64,000 nt of DNA from Microbacterium ureisolvens (GTDB lineage Bacteria; Actinomycetota; Actinomycetes; Actinomycetales; Microbacteriaceae). Shown one piece after another: positions 47,985-57,934 of this stretch. The notes below the pieces were generated by a model. The model worked only from the letters and a program-made list of their open reading frames with translations, did no database searches and was not told where the DNA came from. A program made the translations under genes and the position numbers. The number at the start of each line of letters is the position of its first letter. Position 1 is the stretch's first letter. Location of the stretch: the NCBI RefSeq assembly GCF_015278315.1, contig NZ_JADIJE010000002.1, forward strand, positions 124,001 to 188,000. The letters run 5' to 3'.

Positions 47985-48761
47985 ATGAAGATCGTCGTCC
48001 TGGTCAAGGAAGTCCCGGATACCTACGGGGATCGCAAGCTGTCGCTCGAGACCGGGCTGGCCGATCGCGGTGCGAGCGAGACCGTGCTCGACGAGATCGG
48101 CGAGCGTGCGCTCGAGGTGGCGCTGTCGTACGCCGACAAGAACGCGGGCACCGAGGTCGTCGTGCTCTCGATGGCCCCCGAGTCGGCGTCCGCGACGGTG
48201 CGCAAGGGCCTCGCGATGGGCGCGGCGTCGGCGGTGCAGGTCGTCGACGAGGGTCTGCTCGGAGCCGACATGGGCCTCACGGCCGAGGTGCTCGCCGCGA
48301 CGCTGCAGCGCACCGGGTTCGACCTCGTGATCGCGGGCAACCAGTCCACCGACGGCGTCGGCGGCGTGCTGCCGGCGATGGTGGCCGAGATCCTCGATGT
48401 GCCGTCGGCGACCTACCTGAGCTCGGTCGAGATCCGCGAGGGGGAGGTGCTCGGCACGCGGGCCTCCGACGGGGCGACCCAGCAGGTGACGGCGGCGCTT
48501 CCGGCGGTGATCTCGATCACCGAGGCGCTGCCCGACGCGCGCTTCCCCAACTTCAAGGGCATCATGGCGGCCAAGAAGAAGCCGTTCGAGACCCTGTCGC
48601 TCGCCGAGCTCGAGATCGACCCGCACGACCCCGATGCGGCTCGGTCGATCGTGATCGCGCTCAGTGAGAAGCCGCCGCGCGAAGCCGGCGTCAAGATCGT
48701 CGACGAGGGCGACGCGGGCGAGAAGCTCGCGGACTTCCTCATCCAGAACCGGCTCGCGTGA
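47985..48761 (+). CDS. etfB: Electron transfer flavoprotein beta subunit
   Basis: 258 residues, family length. [19 protein letters not shown] start, AMP-binding-type region [20 protein letters not shown], and [22 protein letters not shown] near the end. With EtfA it collects electrons from acyl-CoA dehydrogenases. Ribosome binding site GTGAGGAG; TAGACT -10-like box at about 47954. First gene of etfBA-cytochrome b operon. Confidence 0.96.
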   Translation: MKIVVLVKEVPDTYGDRKLSLETGLADRGASETVLDEIGERALEVALSYADKNAGTEVVVLSMAPESASATVRKGLAMGAASAVQVVDEGLLGADMGLTAEVLAATLQRTGFDLVIAGNQSTDGVGGVLPAMVAEILDVPSATYLSSVEIREGEVLGTRASDGATQQVTAALPAVISITEALPDARFPNFKGIMAAKKKPFETLSLAELEIDPHDPDAARSIVIALSEKPPREAGVKIVDEGDAGEKLADFLIQNRLA

Positions 48762-48774
48762 GGATGCGTGTGTG

Positions 48775-49740
48775 ATGACTTTTGCCGATGACTCGATCCT
48801 CGTCCTCCTCGACACGACCCCGTCGGGCGGCCTCGCCAAGTCGGCGGCCGAGCTGCTCGGAGCGGCGTCCTCGGTGGGCACGCCGGTCGCGCTGATCGTG
48901 GGCGACGCTGCGCTGGCGACGGATGCCGCGGCCCTCGGCGCCGCGACCGTTCTGGTCGCCGCGCCCGGCGAGGGGCTGAACGTCCCCACGGTCGACGCGC
49001 TGACCTCGGCGGCCGACCAGGTGCGGCCGGACGCGATCCTGGTGTCGCACTCGATCGAGGGTCGCGAGGTCGCCGGTCGCTACGCGGCGCGCACCCGCTC
49101 GGGTCTTGCGATCGACGCCGTCGGCGTCTCGCGGGACGCGGAGGGCGTGGTCGCCCAGCACTCGGTCTACGGCGGCGCCTACAACGTCGAATCCGCCGTC
49201 ACATGGGGTGCGCCGGTCATCACGATCCGCCAGGGGTCGGTCGACGCCCGCGCCGAGGCGGTCGCGAGCCCCGAGGTCGAGCAGCTCGAGGTGCGCGCCT
49301 CGGGCAGGCGCGCGGCGACGATCACGTCGGTCGACGAGGCCGTGGTCTCGTCGTCCCGCCCGGAGCTGCGCGGTGCGACGAAGGTCGTGTCGGGTGGGCG
49401 GGGCCTGGGCTCGGGCGACAAGTTCGCCCTCGTCGAGCAGCTCGCCGACGCGCTGGGCGCCGCCATCGGCGCCTCCCGAGCCGCGGTGGACGCCGGCTAC
49501 GTGCCCTACTCGTATCAGGTCGGCCAGACCGGCGTCTCGGTCTCGCCGCAGCTGTACGTCGCGCTCGGCATCTCGGGCGCGATCCAGCACAAGGCCGGCA
49601 TGCAGACCGCGAAGACGATCGTCGCGATCAACAAAGACGCCGACGCCCCGATCTTCGAGATCGCCGATTTCGGCGTCGTGGGCGACCTGTTCCAGGTGGT
49701 GCCGCAGCTGATCGCCGCGCTCGAGGCGAAGAAGGCGTAA
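48775..49740 (+). CDS. etfA: Electron transfer flavoprotein alpha subunit
   Basis: 321 residues. FAD-binding C-terminal domain with [59 protein letters not shown] and [25 protein letters not shown], all typical of EtfA. Thirteen bases after etfB. Start could also be the GTG at 48772, three bases earlier. Confidence 0.96.
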   Translation: MTFADDSILVLLDTTPSGGLAKSAAELLGAASSVGTPVALIVGDAALATDAAALGAATVLVAAPGEGLNVPTVDALTSAADQVRPDAILVSHSIEGREVAGRYAARTRSGLAIDAVGVSRDAEGVVAQHSVYGGAYNVESAVTWGAPVITIRQGSVDARAEAVASPEVEQLEVRASGRRAATITSVDEAVVSSSRPELRGATKVVSGGRGLGSGDKFALVEQLADALGAAIGASRAAVDAGYVPYSYQVGQTGVSVSPQLYVALGISGAIQHKAGMQTAKTIVAINKDADAPIFEIADFGVVGDLFQVVPQLIAALEAKKA

Positions 49741-49745
49741 CCCGC

Positions 49746-51572
49746 ATGGCGACGTACGGTTCTGCGGTGCGGCGCGGTCTGCCGCGCGTGCCCGGCGGCG
49801 ACCCGTGGCCGCCAGCCGGGGCCGCGCCCGTGCCGAACGGCGACGGCCCGGTGGTCGCTGCGGCGTCGGCCGCTGCCGCCGTTGAGGCCGACCGCGCCAC
49901 TTCTCTGCGACCGCTGCAGCAATCGGAGCCGCAGTCGCAGGAAACTGCCGCAGTCGCGACCCCGGTCGCTGGCGCGACCCCGGCGGCTGAGGTCGCCCCG
50001 GCGGCTGAGGTCGCCGGAACTGCGGGCGCTGGCGCCGGGACAGCGGGCCGGGCGATCCGCCGGGGACTGCCTCGCGTGCCCGGCGGAGAGCCGTGGCCCC
50101 CGGCATCCGCTCTCCCCTCCACCGCCGCAGCAGCCGACGCTCAGTCGGCGCAACACGCGGGAACGGATGCTGCGACCCCGCGTGTCGTGACCACCGAAGC
50201 GGTCGCTCCCACTCCGCCGGACCGCCCAGCCGACGTTCAGTCGGCGCAACATGCGCGAACGGATGCCCCGACCCCGCGTGTCGCGACCAGTCAGCCGGCG
50301 GCCGGCGAGGGTGCGAAGCCGCTGCGACGTGGCCTGCCCCGAGTAGCCGGAGGCGAGCCCTGGCCCCCCGCCGGCTTCGCACCGGCCGCGACCGCGGCGA
50401 TCGCCGACACCACCGAGGTCGTGCCCGCCGCCGCGACGGTGACGGATGCCGCATCCGCGCCGATCACCGAGACGCCGGCGGCGGCGCCGGCAGAGGTGGC
50501 GGCATCCGTCGTCCCCTCCGCGCCGGCCGCACCGGCCGTGCCGGCCACGGCGACCGGCGTGCCGCTGTCAAAGCCGTTGCCGTTCACCCGCACGGTGTGG
50601 GCGGGTGCCGGTGCTGCCGCTGCCCGGCCGACCCCGGCAGAGCCGAAGCGGATCGGCCCCTTCACCCGCCTGCAGTGGGCCGGCGCGGTGATCGTCGGCG
50701 GTGCCGGGCTTTTGATCGCGGCAGGCATGGCGGTCGCCCTGGTGCGCTGGCTGCTGTCGACGTCGTGGGGCGTCGACTTCCTCGCCGCGTATCCGGGCGA
50801 GTACCACCTGCCCGAGGGGGCGCCGGTCGGCCTGCCGGCGTGGCTGGGGTGGCAGCACTTCTTCAACGTGTTCCTGATGGTGCTGATCATCCGCACCGGT
50901 CTGCAGGTGCGCACCGAGAAGCGGCCTTCCGTTTTCTGGTCGCCGCGCAACAACAACCGGCGCAAGATCAGCCTGAACCTGTGGTTCCACCAGTCGCTCG
51001 ACATCCTGTGGCTGGTGAACGGCGTCGTCTTCGTCGTGCTGCTGTTCGTGACCGGGCAGTGGATGAGGATCGTGCCGACATCGTGGGAGGTGTTCCCCAA
51101 CGCCGTCTCGGCGGCACTCCAGTACGTCTCCCTGGACTGGCCCACCGAGAACGGCTGGGTGAACTACAACTCGCTGCAGCAGCTCGCGTACTTCGCGACC
51201 GTGTTCCTCGCCGCGCCGCTGGCCGCGATCACCGGTGTACGCATGTCCGGCGTGTGGCCGAAGAACGCCGCCGGCCTCAACAAGGCGTACCCGGTGGAGT
51301 GGGCGCGCGCCGTGCACTTCCCGGTGATGCTCTACTTCGTGGTCTTCATCGCCGTGCACGTATTCCTCGTGTTCGCGACCGGAGCGCTGCGCAACCTCAA
51401 CCACATGTACGCCGCGCAGGGCTCGACAGATCCGAACGCCTACGCCGACAACTGGACCGGCTTCTGGTTCTTCGTCGCCTCGCTGGTCGTCATCGCGGCG
51501 GCCTGGGTCGCCGCAAGGCCGCTCGTGCTGGCGCCCATCGCGCGCCTGTTCGGCAAGGTCTCGGGGCGCTGA
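49746..51572 (+). CDS. Membrane cytochrome b-like protein with Pro/Ala-rich repeat N-terminus
   Basis: 608 residues. Residues 1-300 are disordered, rich in Ala/Pro/Thr, and repeat [16 protein letters not shown] three times (about residues 9, 103 and 198; the last has VAGG). Residues 310-608 hold four to five membrane helices with histidines placed for two b hemes: [35 protein letters not shown], and [23 protein letters not shown]. This resembles cytochrome b561/NiFe-hydrogenase-type b subunits (DUF4405-like). It starts five bases after etfA, so an exit route from ETF to quinone is a natural guess. The low-complexity part also contains a palindromic DNA repeat (50131-50289). Confidence 0.85.
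   Translation: MATYGSAVRRGLPRVPGGDPWPPAGAAPVPNGDGPVVAAASAAAAVEADRATSLRPLQQSEPQSQETAAVATPVAGATPAAEVAPAAEVAGTAGAGAGTAGRAIRRGLPRVPGGEPWPPASALPSTAAAADAQSAQHAGTDAATPRVVTTEAVAPTPPDRPADVQSAQHARTDAPTPRVATSQPAAGEGAKPLRRGLPRVAGGEPWPPAGFAPAATAAIADTTEVVPAAATVTDAASAPITETPAAAPAEVAASVVPSAPAAPAVPATATGVPLSKPLPFTRTVWAGAGAAAARPTPAEPKRIGPFTRLQWAGAVIVGGAGLLIAAGMAVALVRWLLSTSWGVDFLAAYPGEYHLPEGAPVGLPAWLGWQHFFNVFLMVLIIRTGLQVRTEKRPSVFWSPRNNNRRKISLNLWFHQSLDILWLVNGVVFVVLLFVTGQWMRIVPTSWEVFPNAVSAALQYVSLDWPTENGWVNYNSLQQLAYFATVFLAAPLAAITGVRMSGVWPKNAAGLNKAYPVEWARAVHFPVMLYFVVFIAVHVFLVFATGALRNLNHMYAAQGSTDPNAYADNWTGFWFFVASLVVIAAAWVAARPLVLAPIARLFGKVSGR
50131..50193. repeat. 63-bp palindromic repeat inside the cytochrome b gene, copy 1
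   Basis: Starts CAGCCGACGCTCAGTCGGCG and carries CCGAC/GTCGG and ACACGCGG/CCGCGTGT dyads. In-frame, it encodes [17 protein letters not shown] diverged copy follows 96 bases later (exactly 32 codons). Confidence 0.7.
50227..50289. repeat. 63-bp palindromic repeat inside the cytochrome b gene, copy 2
   Basis: Same layout as 50131-50193 with a handful of base changes; encodes [16 protein letters not shown] in frame. The period of 96 bases keeps the reading frame. Confidence 0.7.
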
Positions 51573-51594
51573 GCCCGGGCGTCCGGGGGCGGCC

Positions 51595-52281
51595 TCACGG
51601 CTCCACGACGATGCCGGCGAGCTCGGCGAGGGCGGGAGCCATGAGCTGCAGCTGGTCGGGCGAGATCGTCGCGCCGCGGAGGCCGTCCAGCCCGATCACC
51701 TGACCGACGTCTGCGCCGCGCAGGTCGACGTCGGCCAGCCGTGCCCCGCTCGCGTTGAGGGCGGCGATGCGCGTCGATGCGAACGCGACGCGTCTGGCCG
51801 AGGCATCCATCAGGTCGATCTCGTCGATCGTGCAGTCCTCGAACGCCACGTCGAGCAGTTCCGCCGCGCGCAGGTTCACGTAGCCGAGCTTGCAGCGGAC
51901 GAAACGGATGCCGCGCCACTCGCCGTCGTAGGCCTCGACCGATCCGAATCTGCTGTCGCGAAGCTCCACATCCCGCCAGCCGCCCCGTGCGGCCGAGACC
52001 GCCGGCACGTTCGCACCCGAGAAGACCGACTCGACGACGCGGGCGCCACGCAGCGTCCAGGCGCCCAGGACCAGGCCCTCGAAACGGCAGGCTTCGACGG
52101 TGTCGCCCACGTCGAGCTCCCAGGAATCGCGCTCGATGCCCGCGTACGCGACGCCGTCGAGACGGCCGGCATCCAGGGTCGCCCCGTCGCCGGGCTCGAG
52201 GGAGCCGAGGGCGGACTCGTCGAAGTCGAACGAAGGCTGCTGCGTCCCCTGGGTCTTTCGGGATCTGGCGGCTGCTGACAT
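51595..52281 (-). CDS. Pentapeptide-repeat protein
   Basis: 228 residues. From about residue 45 successive strands of A(D/N)Lxx type: VEACRFEGLVLGAWTLRGARVVESVF, VELRDSRFGSVEAYDG, LGYVNLRAAELLDVAFEDCTIDEIDLMDA, LNASGARLADVDLRGADVGQVIGLDGL. These fold into a right-handed beta-helix; roles are varied (often DNA mimicry or unknown). TAGGGT exactly seven bases before the ATG, leaderless. Divergent from the histidine kinase. Confidence 0.88.
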   Translation of the reverse strand: MSAAARSRKTQGTQQPSFDFDESALGSLEPGDGATLDAGRLDGVAYAGIERDSWELDVGDTVEACRFEGLVLGAWTLRGARVVESVFSGANVPAVSAARGGWRDVELRDSRFGSVEAYDGEWRGIRFVRCKLGYVNLRAAELLDVAFEDCTIDEIDLMDASARRVAFASTRIAALNASGARLADVDLRGADVGQVIGLDGLRGATISPDQLQLMAPALAELAGIVVEP

Positions 52282-52413
52282 CGACGCCACCCTAGCGCGC
52301 CTCGAATCCCGGAGATCGCTTGCGCAGGGCAACCAGGGGTGGGGGATAACCCGAAGAGAAGACTCCGGATGGCTCAGGCGCGCTCGGCGCGGCACGCGCC
52401 TACCGTAAGTGGC

Positions 52414-53679
52414 ATGACCTCTCCGGACTCTCCCTCCGTCCGCCCGGTGACCCGGCCGGCGCAGGTGGCAGGCGCCATCGCGCAGCTCGCCGCCCTCGGC
52501 GTCATCGGCGCGGCGGCCTTCTCGCTCCTGTTCTCTCTCCTGGGCCTCGGCATCGGCCTGCTGTTCGTGATCGGCATCGGCCTGATCGTCCTCTTCGCGC
52601 TCGTCTACGTGCTCTTCGCGCTCGGGTGGCTCGAGACCCAGCGGGTCGACGGGCTGTACCGGTTCGGCCTCCCGCCGGTTCGTCCGCGCTCGAGCGGGCG
52701 CCCCGGTTTCGGCGGCTTCCTTCGAACGGTGTGGATGCAGGCGATCGACCCGGTCACCTGGCGCGCCATCGCGAATCTCGCGATCGCGACGATCCTCGGC
52801 TGGGTGGTCGTGGCGCTCGCCGGCCTGCTCGCCTCGGGAGCCGTGCTCGCCTTCGCTCCGCTGTTCGCCGACGCGAGCGCGGTGCGCCTCGCCCGCACCG
52901 GCATCGAGGTGCCGATCTCATGGGCCGTGCCGGTGGGCATCATCGCCGTGCTCGTCTCGGCCGCCGGAATGATCGGGCTCGGCGTGCTCCACGGCATCAT
53001 CGCGCGGGCCATCATGGTGCCCTCGCGTGAGGCGCAGCTGGCCGAGGCCGCTCGCACCTCCAGCCGCCAGCACGCCGGCGCGGTGCGCGCCGCCGACGTC
53101 GAGCGCACGCGCATCGAGCGCGACCTCCACGACGGCGTGCAGCCGCGACTGGTGTCGGTGGGTATGACGCTCGGGCTCGCGCAGCAGAAGATCGACGCCG
53201 ACCCCGACGCCGCAAAGGCGCTCATCACCGAGGCCCACACCTCGACGAAGGCGGCCATCACGGAGCTGCGGCAGCTGGCCCGCGGCATCCACACGTCCGT
53301 GCTCGACGATCGGGGCCTCGACGCGGCGCTGTCGGCGCTCGTCGCCCGCTCGGTCGTGCCCGTTCACATGGACGTGCGACTCGACGGACGCTGCAGCCGC
53401 GAGACCGAAGCGGCCGCCTACTTCGCCATCGCCGAGGCGCTGACCAACGCGGCCAAGCACTCGCGGGCCACCGAGGTGCGGCTCGTCGTGCGACTGCGCG
53501 AACCGGGCGTCCTGTGGGCGCGGATCGAAGACAACGGTGTGGGCGGCGCCCGCGTGATCCCCGGCGGCGGTCTCGACGGCATCGTCAACCGCGTCCTGGC
53601 CGCGCGCGGCGAGGCCCGCATCGACAGCCCCGCCGGCGGGCCGACGAGCGTGGAGGTGAGCATCCCGTGCGCATCCTGA
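52414..53679 (+). CDS. Sensor histidine kinase (NarL/LuxR-type two-component)
   Basis: 421 residues. N-terminal membrane sensor with about four helices (GVIGAAAFSLLFSLLGLGIGLLF, LATILGWVVVALAGLL, VGIIAVLVSAAGMIGL), phosphoacceptor region RIERDLHDGVQPRLVSVGMTLGLAQ (HisKA_3, His in DLHDG), and HATPase with EALTNAAKHSRA and IEDNGVGGA. No extracellular ligand domain is clear; the sensor may read envelope stress. TACCGT seven bases before the ATG, leaderless. Thirteen-base overlap with the response regulator. Confidence 0.93.
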   Translation: MTSPDSPSVRPVTRPAQVAGAIAQLAALGVIGAAAFSLLFSLLGLGIGLLFVIGIGLIVLFALVYVLFALGWLETQRVDGLYRFGLPPVRPRSSGRPGFGGFLRTVWMQAIDPVTWRAIANLAIATILGWVVVALAGLLASGAVLAFAPLFADASAVRLARTGIEVPISWAVPVGIIAVLVSAAGMIGLGVLHGIIARAIMVPSREAQLAEAARTSSRQHAGAVRAADVERTRIERDLHDGVQPRLVSVGMTLGLAQQKIDADPDAAKALITEAHTSTKAAITELRQLARGIHTSVLDDRGLDAALSALVARSVVPVHMDVRLDGRCSRETEAAAYFAIAEALTNAAKHSRATEVRLVVRLREPGVLWARIEDNGVGGARVIPGGGLDGIVNRVLAARGEARIDSPAGGPTSVEVSIPCAS

Positions 53680-54374
53680 TCTGCGAGGACTCGGCACTCC
53701 TGCGCGCCGGACTGGTGCGCGTGCTGGAGGACGCCGGGCACGTGGTGGTCGCCGCCCTGCCGGACGCCTCGCACCTCGACGCGACCGTCGATGACACGGC
53801 CCCGCAGCTGTGCATCCTGGACGTGCGGCTGCCGCCGAGCTGGACCGACGAGGGCGTCCGCGCGGCGCTCTCGCTCCGGGCGCGGCTCCCCGAGCTCGCG
53901 GTGCTCGTGCTGTCGCAGTACGTCGAGGAGCGCTACGCCGCCGACCTCATCTCGTCCAGCGGGGGCGCGCTCGGCTACCTCCTCAAGGACCGGGTGGCCG
54001 ACGTCGCCGACTTCCTCGAAGCCATCGAGCGGATCGCGGCCGGGGCCACCGTCCTCGACCCCGAGGTGGTCGCGCAGCTGCTCAGCCGGCGCACGCGCGA
54101 CGACCGGATGCAGCGGCTCACCGAGCGCGAGGCATCCGTCCTCGCCCTGATCGCGGAGGGGCGCTCCAACCAGGCGATCGCCAAGACGCTCCACGTGACC
54201 GAGGGAAGCGTCGAGAAGCACATCACCGCGGTCTTCCAGAAGCTGGATCTCGAACCCGACGAGTCGGGCAACCGCCGCGTGCTGGCGGCCCTCGCCCACC
54301 TCGAGCACGGCGGCGCCACGCCGCCCCCCACGACACCGAGCGGCCACGGGCCGCAGACAGGAACGAACCGATGA
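53667..54374 (+). CDS. LuxR/NarL family response regulator
   Basis: 235 residues. Receiver with acidic pocket CEDS (Glu7/Asp8), phospho-Asp52 in CILDVRLPP and the Lys in GYLLKDRV; HTH in RLTEREASVLALIAEGRSNQAIAKTLHVTEGSVEKHITAVFQKL. GTG start within the kinase gene; overlaps the next gene by four bases. Likely activates its own operon with the DUF4097 protein. Confidence 0.94.
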   Translation: MRILICEDSALLRAGLVRVLEDAGHVVVAALPDASHLDATVDDTAPQLCILDVRLPPSWTDEGVRAALSLRARLPELAVLVLSQYVEERYAADLISSSGGALGYLLKDRVADVADFLEAIERIAAGATVLDPEVVAQLLSRRTRDDRMQRLTEREASVLALIAEGRSNQAIAKTLHVTEGSVEKHITAVFQKLDLEPDESGNRRVLAALAHLEHGGATPPPTTPSGHGPQTGTNR

Positions 54375-55228
54375 GCACCACCCTCACTCCTCCTCCGGCC
54401 GCTCCCGACCGCACGGCCGAGGCGCCCCGTCCGCCCGCCGGCGGATCGCGCGCCGTGGCGATCGTCGTGATCGTCCTGGGCGGTCTCGTGCTCCTGGGCA
54501 CGATGATCTCTGCTGCGGTAGGCACCATCGCCTCCGCGTCGGTCCAGACCACGTCCCGTACGCTCGACGCCGCGGGCGTCGACGAGCTCACCGTGGACGC
54601 TTCCGCCGGCACGCTGCGCGTCGAGTTCGGCGACGTGTCGGAGGCCGAGCTCCAGGTCACCGGCTCGTGGGGCGCCGTCGACTGGCGCTTCGAGCGCCAC
54701 GGCGACACCCTCGAGGTCTCCTCGCCCGACCGGTTCGGCTGGTTCGGCTGGCGCGGATGGTTCGGCGGTCAGGCGACGGATGCCGTCCTCCTGCTGCCGT
54801 CGTCGCTCGAGGGCCTCGACGCAGACGTGTCGCTCGCTGCCGGCGAGTTCGTCACGGAAGGCGAGTTCGGCATCCTGGACCTGTCGCTGGCTGCCGGTTC
54901 GTTCGACGTCTCGGGCGCGGCCGAGTCGCTCACGGCGGACGTCAGCGCCGGCCGCGGCACGATCGAGCTCGCCGACGTGAGCGCAGCCGACCTGCAGGTC
55001 AGCGCGGGGTCGCTCGACGCGACGCTGACCGGCGCCCAGCCCGACACGGTCCAGCTCGACGTCAGTGCCGGATCGCTGCGCGTGACGGTCCCCGAGGGCG
55101 AGTACGACGTGACCTCGGACGTCTCGGCGGGCGGCTTCGACAACCGCATCGGCTCGACCCCGGGCGCCTCGAGCACGGTCCAGGTGCAGGTCTCGGCCGG
55201 GGAGGCGGTGCTCTCCGCCGGGCGCTGA
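54371..55228 (+). CDS. DUF4097 family membrane-anchored beta-helix protein
   Basis: 285 residues. One membrane helix at about 30-55 (AVAIVVIVLGGLVLLGTMISAAVG), then repeated short strands of form DVSAGSL/LAAGSFD (ADVSLAAGEF, LSLAAGSFD, TADVSAGRG, QLDVSAGSLRV), the DUF4097 right-handed repeat. Common partner of actinobacterial two-component systems; probably an envelope sensor or adhesin, function not established. Cotranscribed with the response regulator. Confidence 0.88.
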   Translation: MSTTLTPPPAAPDRTAEAPRPPAGGSRAVAIVVIVLGGLVLLGTMISAAVGTIASASVQTTSRTLDAAGVDELTVDASAGTLRVEFGDVSEAELQVTGSWGAVDWRFERHGDTLEVSSPDRFGWFGWRGWFGGQATDAVLLLPSSLEGLDADVSLAAGEFVTEGEFGILDLSLAAGSFDVSGAAESLTADVSAGRGTIELADVSAADLQVSAGSLDATLTGAQPDTVQLDVSAGSLRVTVPEGEYDVTSDVSAGGFDNRIGSTPGASSTVQVQVSAGEAVLSAGR

Positions 55229-55262
55229 CCTGCTCCGCCTCTCGTCGAAGCCTCTCCTCCTC

Positions 55263-55298
55263 GAACCGTCCGCCCGGGTACGCCTGGGCGGGCGGTTC
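55263..55298 (+). terminator. Terminator after the two-component operon
   Basis: GAACCGTCCGCCCGGG (55263-55278) and CCTGGGCGGGCGGTTC (55283-55298), loop TACG, two wobble-type mismatches. 34 bases after the DUF4097 stop and before the convergent cofE gene. Confidence 0.7.
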
Positions 55299-55348
55299 CG
55301 TCGCTCAGGGAGCGGTGCGGGCGGTGAGTGCGGGAGCGGACGCGGGCG

Positions 55349-56152
55349 CTACGGACCCGACGAGAACGCCTCGTGCTCCGAGTCGCGGCCCTTCGCCAGG
55401 CCGGCGGCGAATCCCTCGGCGTACGCCTCGTCGGCGCCCAGGCGGAACATGTCGCGCTCCAGCGGCCGCACGATCGAGCGCGCGCCCGGAAGATCCAGGG
55501 CGCCGACCAGATCGGCGCGGCCTCTCACGACCGCGACGGGGCGCCGCGACGCCTTGCCCTTGACGAGGTCGGCGGCCGCGGCGAGCTCGTCGGCGACGCA
55601 CGGCATTGTGACGACGAGCGGGCGGCCCTCGGCATCCGTGCCCCCGCGCAGGTCTTCGAAGACGTGCACGCCGCCGGCGCCGATCGCGTGATCGGTCTGG
55701 CCATCGCGCCAGGCGCGGCCGAGCGTGTCCGACACGATGACGCCGACCTGCACGCCCAGCCGCCCGCGCAGGCCCGACGCGATCGCTCGCGCCGAGGCAT
55801 CGGGATCGACCGGGAGCAGCAGCACGGTGCCGTCGGGGGTGTTCGAGGCGTCGACCCCGGCTGCGGACGACACCATGCCGAGGCGGTTCTCGACGATGCG
55901 GGTCGTGGAGCCGTTCGGGGTGGTGCGCGAGGCGACGACGCGCACGGTCTCGGCGGTGATCGCGTCTTCGCGGTCGTCGGCGACCACGAAGCGGTCCTCG
56001 GCCTTCGAGATGATCTTGGAGGTCACCACGAGGATGTCGCCGTCGGCCAGACCGTCGCCCGCCGCGCCGGCGATGACGTCGACGAGGTCTGTGCCCGCCT
56101 CGATCTCGGGAATGCCCTCGAGGGGCCAGACGGTGAGCGCGTGAGACGGCAT
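55349..56152 (-). CDS. cofE: Coenzyme F420:L-glutamate ligase CofE
   Basis: 267 residues. Adds the first L-glutamates to F420-0 using GTP. Family landmarks: [94 protein letters not shown], and [10 protein letters not shown]. Standalone CofE length, no FbiB nitroreductase extension. Other cof genes are outside the window, but it shows that the organism makes F420. Start ATG at 56152 has no strong ribosome binding site. Confidence 0.93.
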   Translation of the reverse strand: MPSHALTVWPLEGIPEIEAGTDLVDVIAGAAGDGLADGDILVVTSKIISKAEDRFVVADDREDAITAETVRVVASRTTPNGSTTRIVENRLGMVSSAAGVDASNTPDGTVLLLPVDPDASARAIASGLRGRLGVQVGVIVSDTLGRAWRDGQTDHAIGAGGVHVFEDLRGGTDAEGRPLVVTMPCVADELAAAADLVKGKASRRPVAVVRGRADLVGALDLPGARSIVRPLERDMFRLGADEAYAEGFAAGLAKGRDSEHEAFSSGP

Positions 56153-56262
56153 GGGTCCAGTCTTCCGGATTCCGCGGGCATCGAGCGCCAGGCTCGTGCG
56201 GCCCCGGAAACGGCGAGAGGGCGCGCCCGGCGAACCGGACACGCCCTCCTGCGGCGGGCTCG

Positions 56263-56769
56263 TCAGCGCACGAAGCGCACCTCGGTGAGCGTCTCGCCGA
56301 GGAAGGGTTCGGTGTGCGTCGCACCGTCGAGCGTGAAGCCGTTGCGCGTGTAGAAGCGGTGCGCGCGGGGGTTGTCGTCGGCGACCCAGAGGTAGAGGCC
56401 TTCGGCCTGCTCGACGACGCTGTCGAAGAGCTTCTGGCCGATGCCGGTGCCGTGGTACGCGTCCAGCAGGTAGATGAAGTACAGCTCGCGGAAACGCGGG
56501 GCGTCCTTGTCGCGGGCGGGACCGGAACCGGCGAATCCGACGATCTCCCCGTTCACGAGCGCGGCGAACATCTTGAACTCGGGACCCTGGACTGCCCAGT
56601 GGGTCCAGAGCTCGGCGAGCCGCTTGGGCGAGACTGCCTCGAGGGCGGCCTTGCTGATGAGATGGTCGTACGTCTCGTGCCAGGCGGTCGCGTGGACGCG
56701 CCCGAGGGCCTCGGCGTCGACGTCGCGCACCGGACGGACGACGATGTCGGTCTGGGTTTCGGCTTCCAT
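56263..56769 (-). CDS. GNAT family N-acetyltransferase
   Basis: 168 residues. Fold markers: [25 protein letters not shown], acetyl-CoA motif [21 protein letters not shown] (QxxGxG/A form), and [19 protein letters not shown]. Substrate unknown. TAGAGT exactly seven bases before the ATG, leaderless. Confidence 0.9.
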   Translation of the reverse strand: MEAETQTDIVVRPVRDVDAEALGRVHATAWHETYDHLISKAALEAVSPKRLAELWTHWAVQGPEFKMFAALVNGEIVGFAGSGPARDKDAPRFRELYFIYLLDAYHGTGIGQKLFDSVVEQAEGLYLWVADDNPRAHRFYTRNGFTLDGATHTEPFLGETLTEVRFVR

Positions 56770-57004
56770 GGGCCAGACTCTACGCGGCCGGGGCCGAGAC
56801 CCGAAATCGGGCGAACGGGCGGTGAACAGGGGTTGACAGGCGGGGTCGCGGCGGTGGTGCGACGGCCGAGGGTGCGGTGACGCGGACGGGGCGGACGGAT
56901 GCCGGCGGCGCTGCCCGTGCGTCGGCACGGAGAGCGCGCCCGCCGATGTCGGGAATCGACAACCGAATCGGCGTCGGCGTCGAGGATCGCTACCATCGCA
57001 CCTC

Positions 57005-57565
57005 GTGAACGTGATGTGGCGGACCTTGATCGTGATGCTGACCGCGCGGCAGCGCCTGCGGCGCGGCGGGCGGCTGGCCCCGACCGGCATCAGTCGCATC
57101 CGGCTGACGACGCTGCTCACCGACATCGATCTGCTGCGTCACATGAACAACGGGCGCTACCTGTCGCTGTTCGATCTCGGCCGATGGGACCTGCTGGTGC
57201 GCACGGGGCTCTGGGACGTCATGAAGGCGCGCGGTTGGTACGCGGTCGTGTCGAGCGAGACCGTCACGTTCCGCAAGTCGCTGAACCTGTGGCAGAAGTT
57301 CGACGTCGAGTCGCGCATGATCGGGCACGACGACAAGGCGGTGTACCTCGAGCACCGCGCTGTCGTGGGTGGCGAGGTCTACGCGCGCGCCATCATCCGC
57401 GCCCGCATGATGAAGCGGTCCGGCGGCACCCTCTCGCACGAGGAGCTGCTCGCCGCCGTGGGGCGGCCCGAGGGCATCCCCGAGGTCGACGCGTGGGTGC
57501 ACGACTGGGCTGCGGCATCCGCTCTCCCGCCCACCCGTGCCGAGGCACCCAGCGTCTGGAACTGA
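57005..57565 (+). CDS. Acyl-CoA thioesterase-like hotdog protein (THEM6-like)
   Basis: 186 residues. Hotdog domain with TDIDLLRHMNNGRYLSLFDLGRWDLLVRTGLWD (Asp near the active site, HMNNGRY) and ETVTFRKSLNLWQKFDVESRMIGHDDKAVYLEHRAVVGGEVYARAIIRARM. Similar to the 4-hydroxybenzoyl-CoA thioesterase/THEM6 group. GTG start, TACCAT eight bases upstream; a second ATG is at 57014. Possibly membrane-associated through the hydrophobic MNVMWRTLIVMLTA start. Confidence 0.82.
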   Translation: MNVMWRTLIVMLTARQRLRRGGRLAPTGISRIRLTTLLTDIDLLRHMNNGRYLSLFDLGRWDLLVRTGLWDVMKARGWYAVVSSETVTFRKSLNLWQKFDVESRMIGHDDKAVYLEHRAVVGGEVYARAIIRARMMKRSGGTLSHEELLAAVGRPEGIPEVDAWVHDWAAASALPPTRAEAPSVWN

Positions 57566-57566
57566 G

Positions 57567-57872
57567 TCAGCGCAGGATCGCGGTCGCGATCAGCGAGATC
57601 GCCGCGACCATGCCGACGTTGACGGTCGTGAGCAGCAGCGTCCAGAAGCGGCCGGGGCTCGTGAGGTGGTGGTGATCGACGGCGTCGAGCGCCGCGCCGA
57701 GCGAGCGGTAGGTGCCCACCCTGCGGCCGCCGCGGGTCGCGGTGAAGCCGTGAGCTTCGCGCCGGACCTCGCCTAAGGCCCGGCCGTTGCGGTCGGCCGC
57801 CCACGCCCCGCGCGCCGGCTTCGTCCAGTGGACGCCTGCGTCCGTGGCGATGGCGTCGACGTGCTGTGTCAT
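57567..57872 (-). CDS. Small protein with C-terminal membrane helix
   Basis: 101 residues; the first 75 are soluble (VHWTKPARGAWAADRNGRALGEVRREAHGFTATRGGRRVGTYRSLGAALDAVD), and residues 80-100 are one hydrophobic helix. The W-A-AD-G-x-G-x-V pattern suggests a small SH3-like or YegP-like unit but I cannot name it. TACCGT six bases before ATG, leaderless. Confidence 0.7.
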   Translation of the reverse strand: MTQHVDAIATDAGVHWTKPARGAWAADRNGRALGEVRREAHGFTATRGGRRVGTYRSLGAALDAVDHHHLTSPGRFWTLLLTTVNVGMVAAISLIATAILR

Positions 57873-57934
57873 GCAGAGACGGTACGCACGTCGCCCCCGA
57901 CGATGTCGGCTCTTGACAGGGCCGGGGCTCGCGA

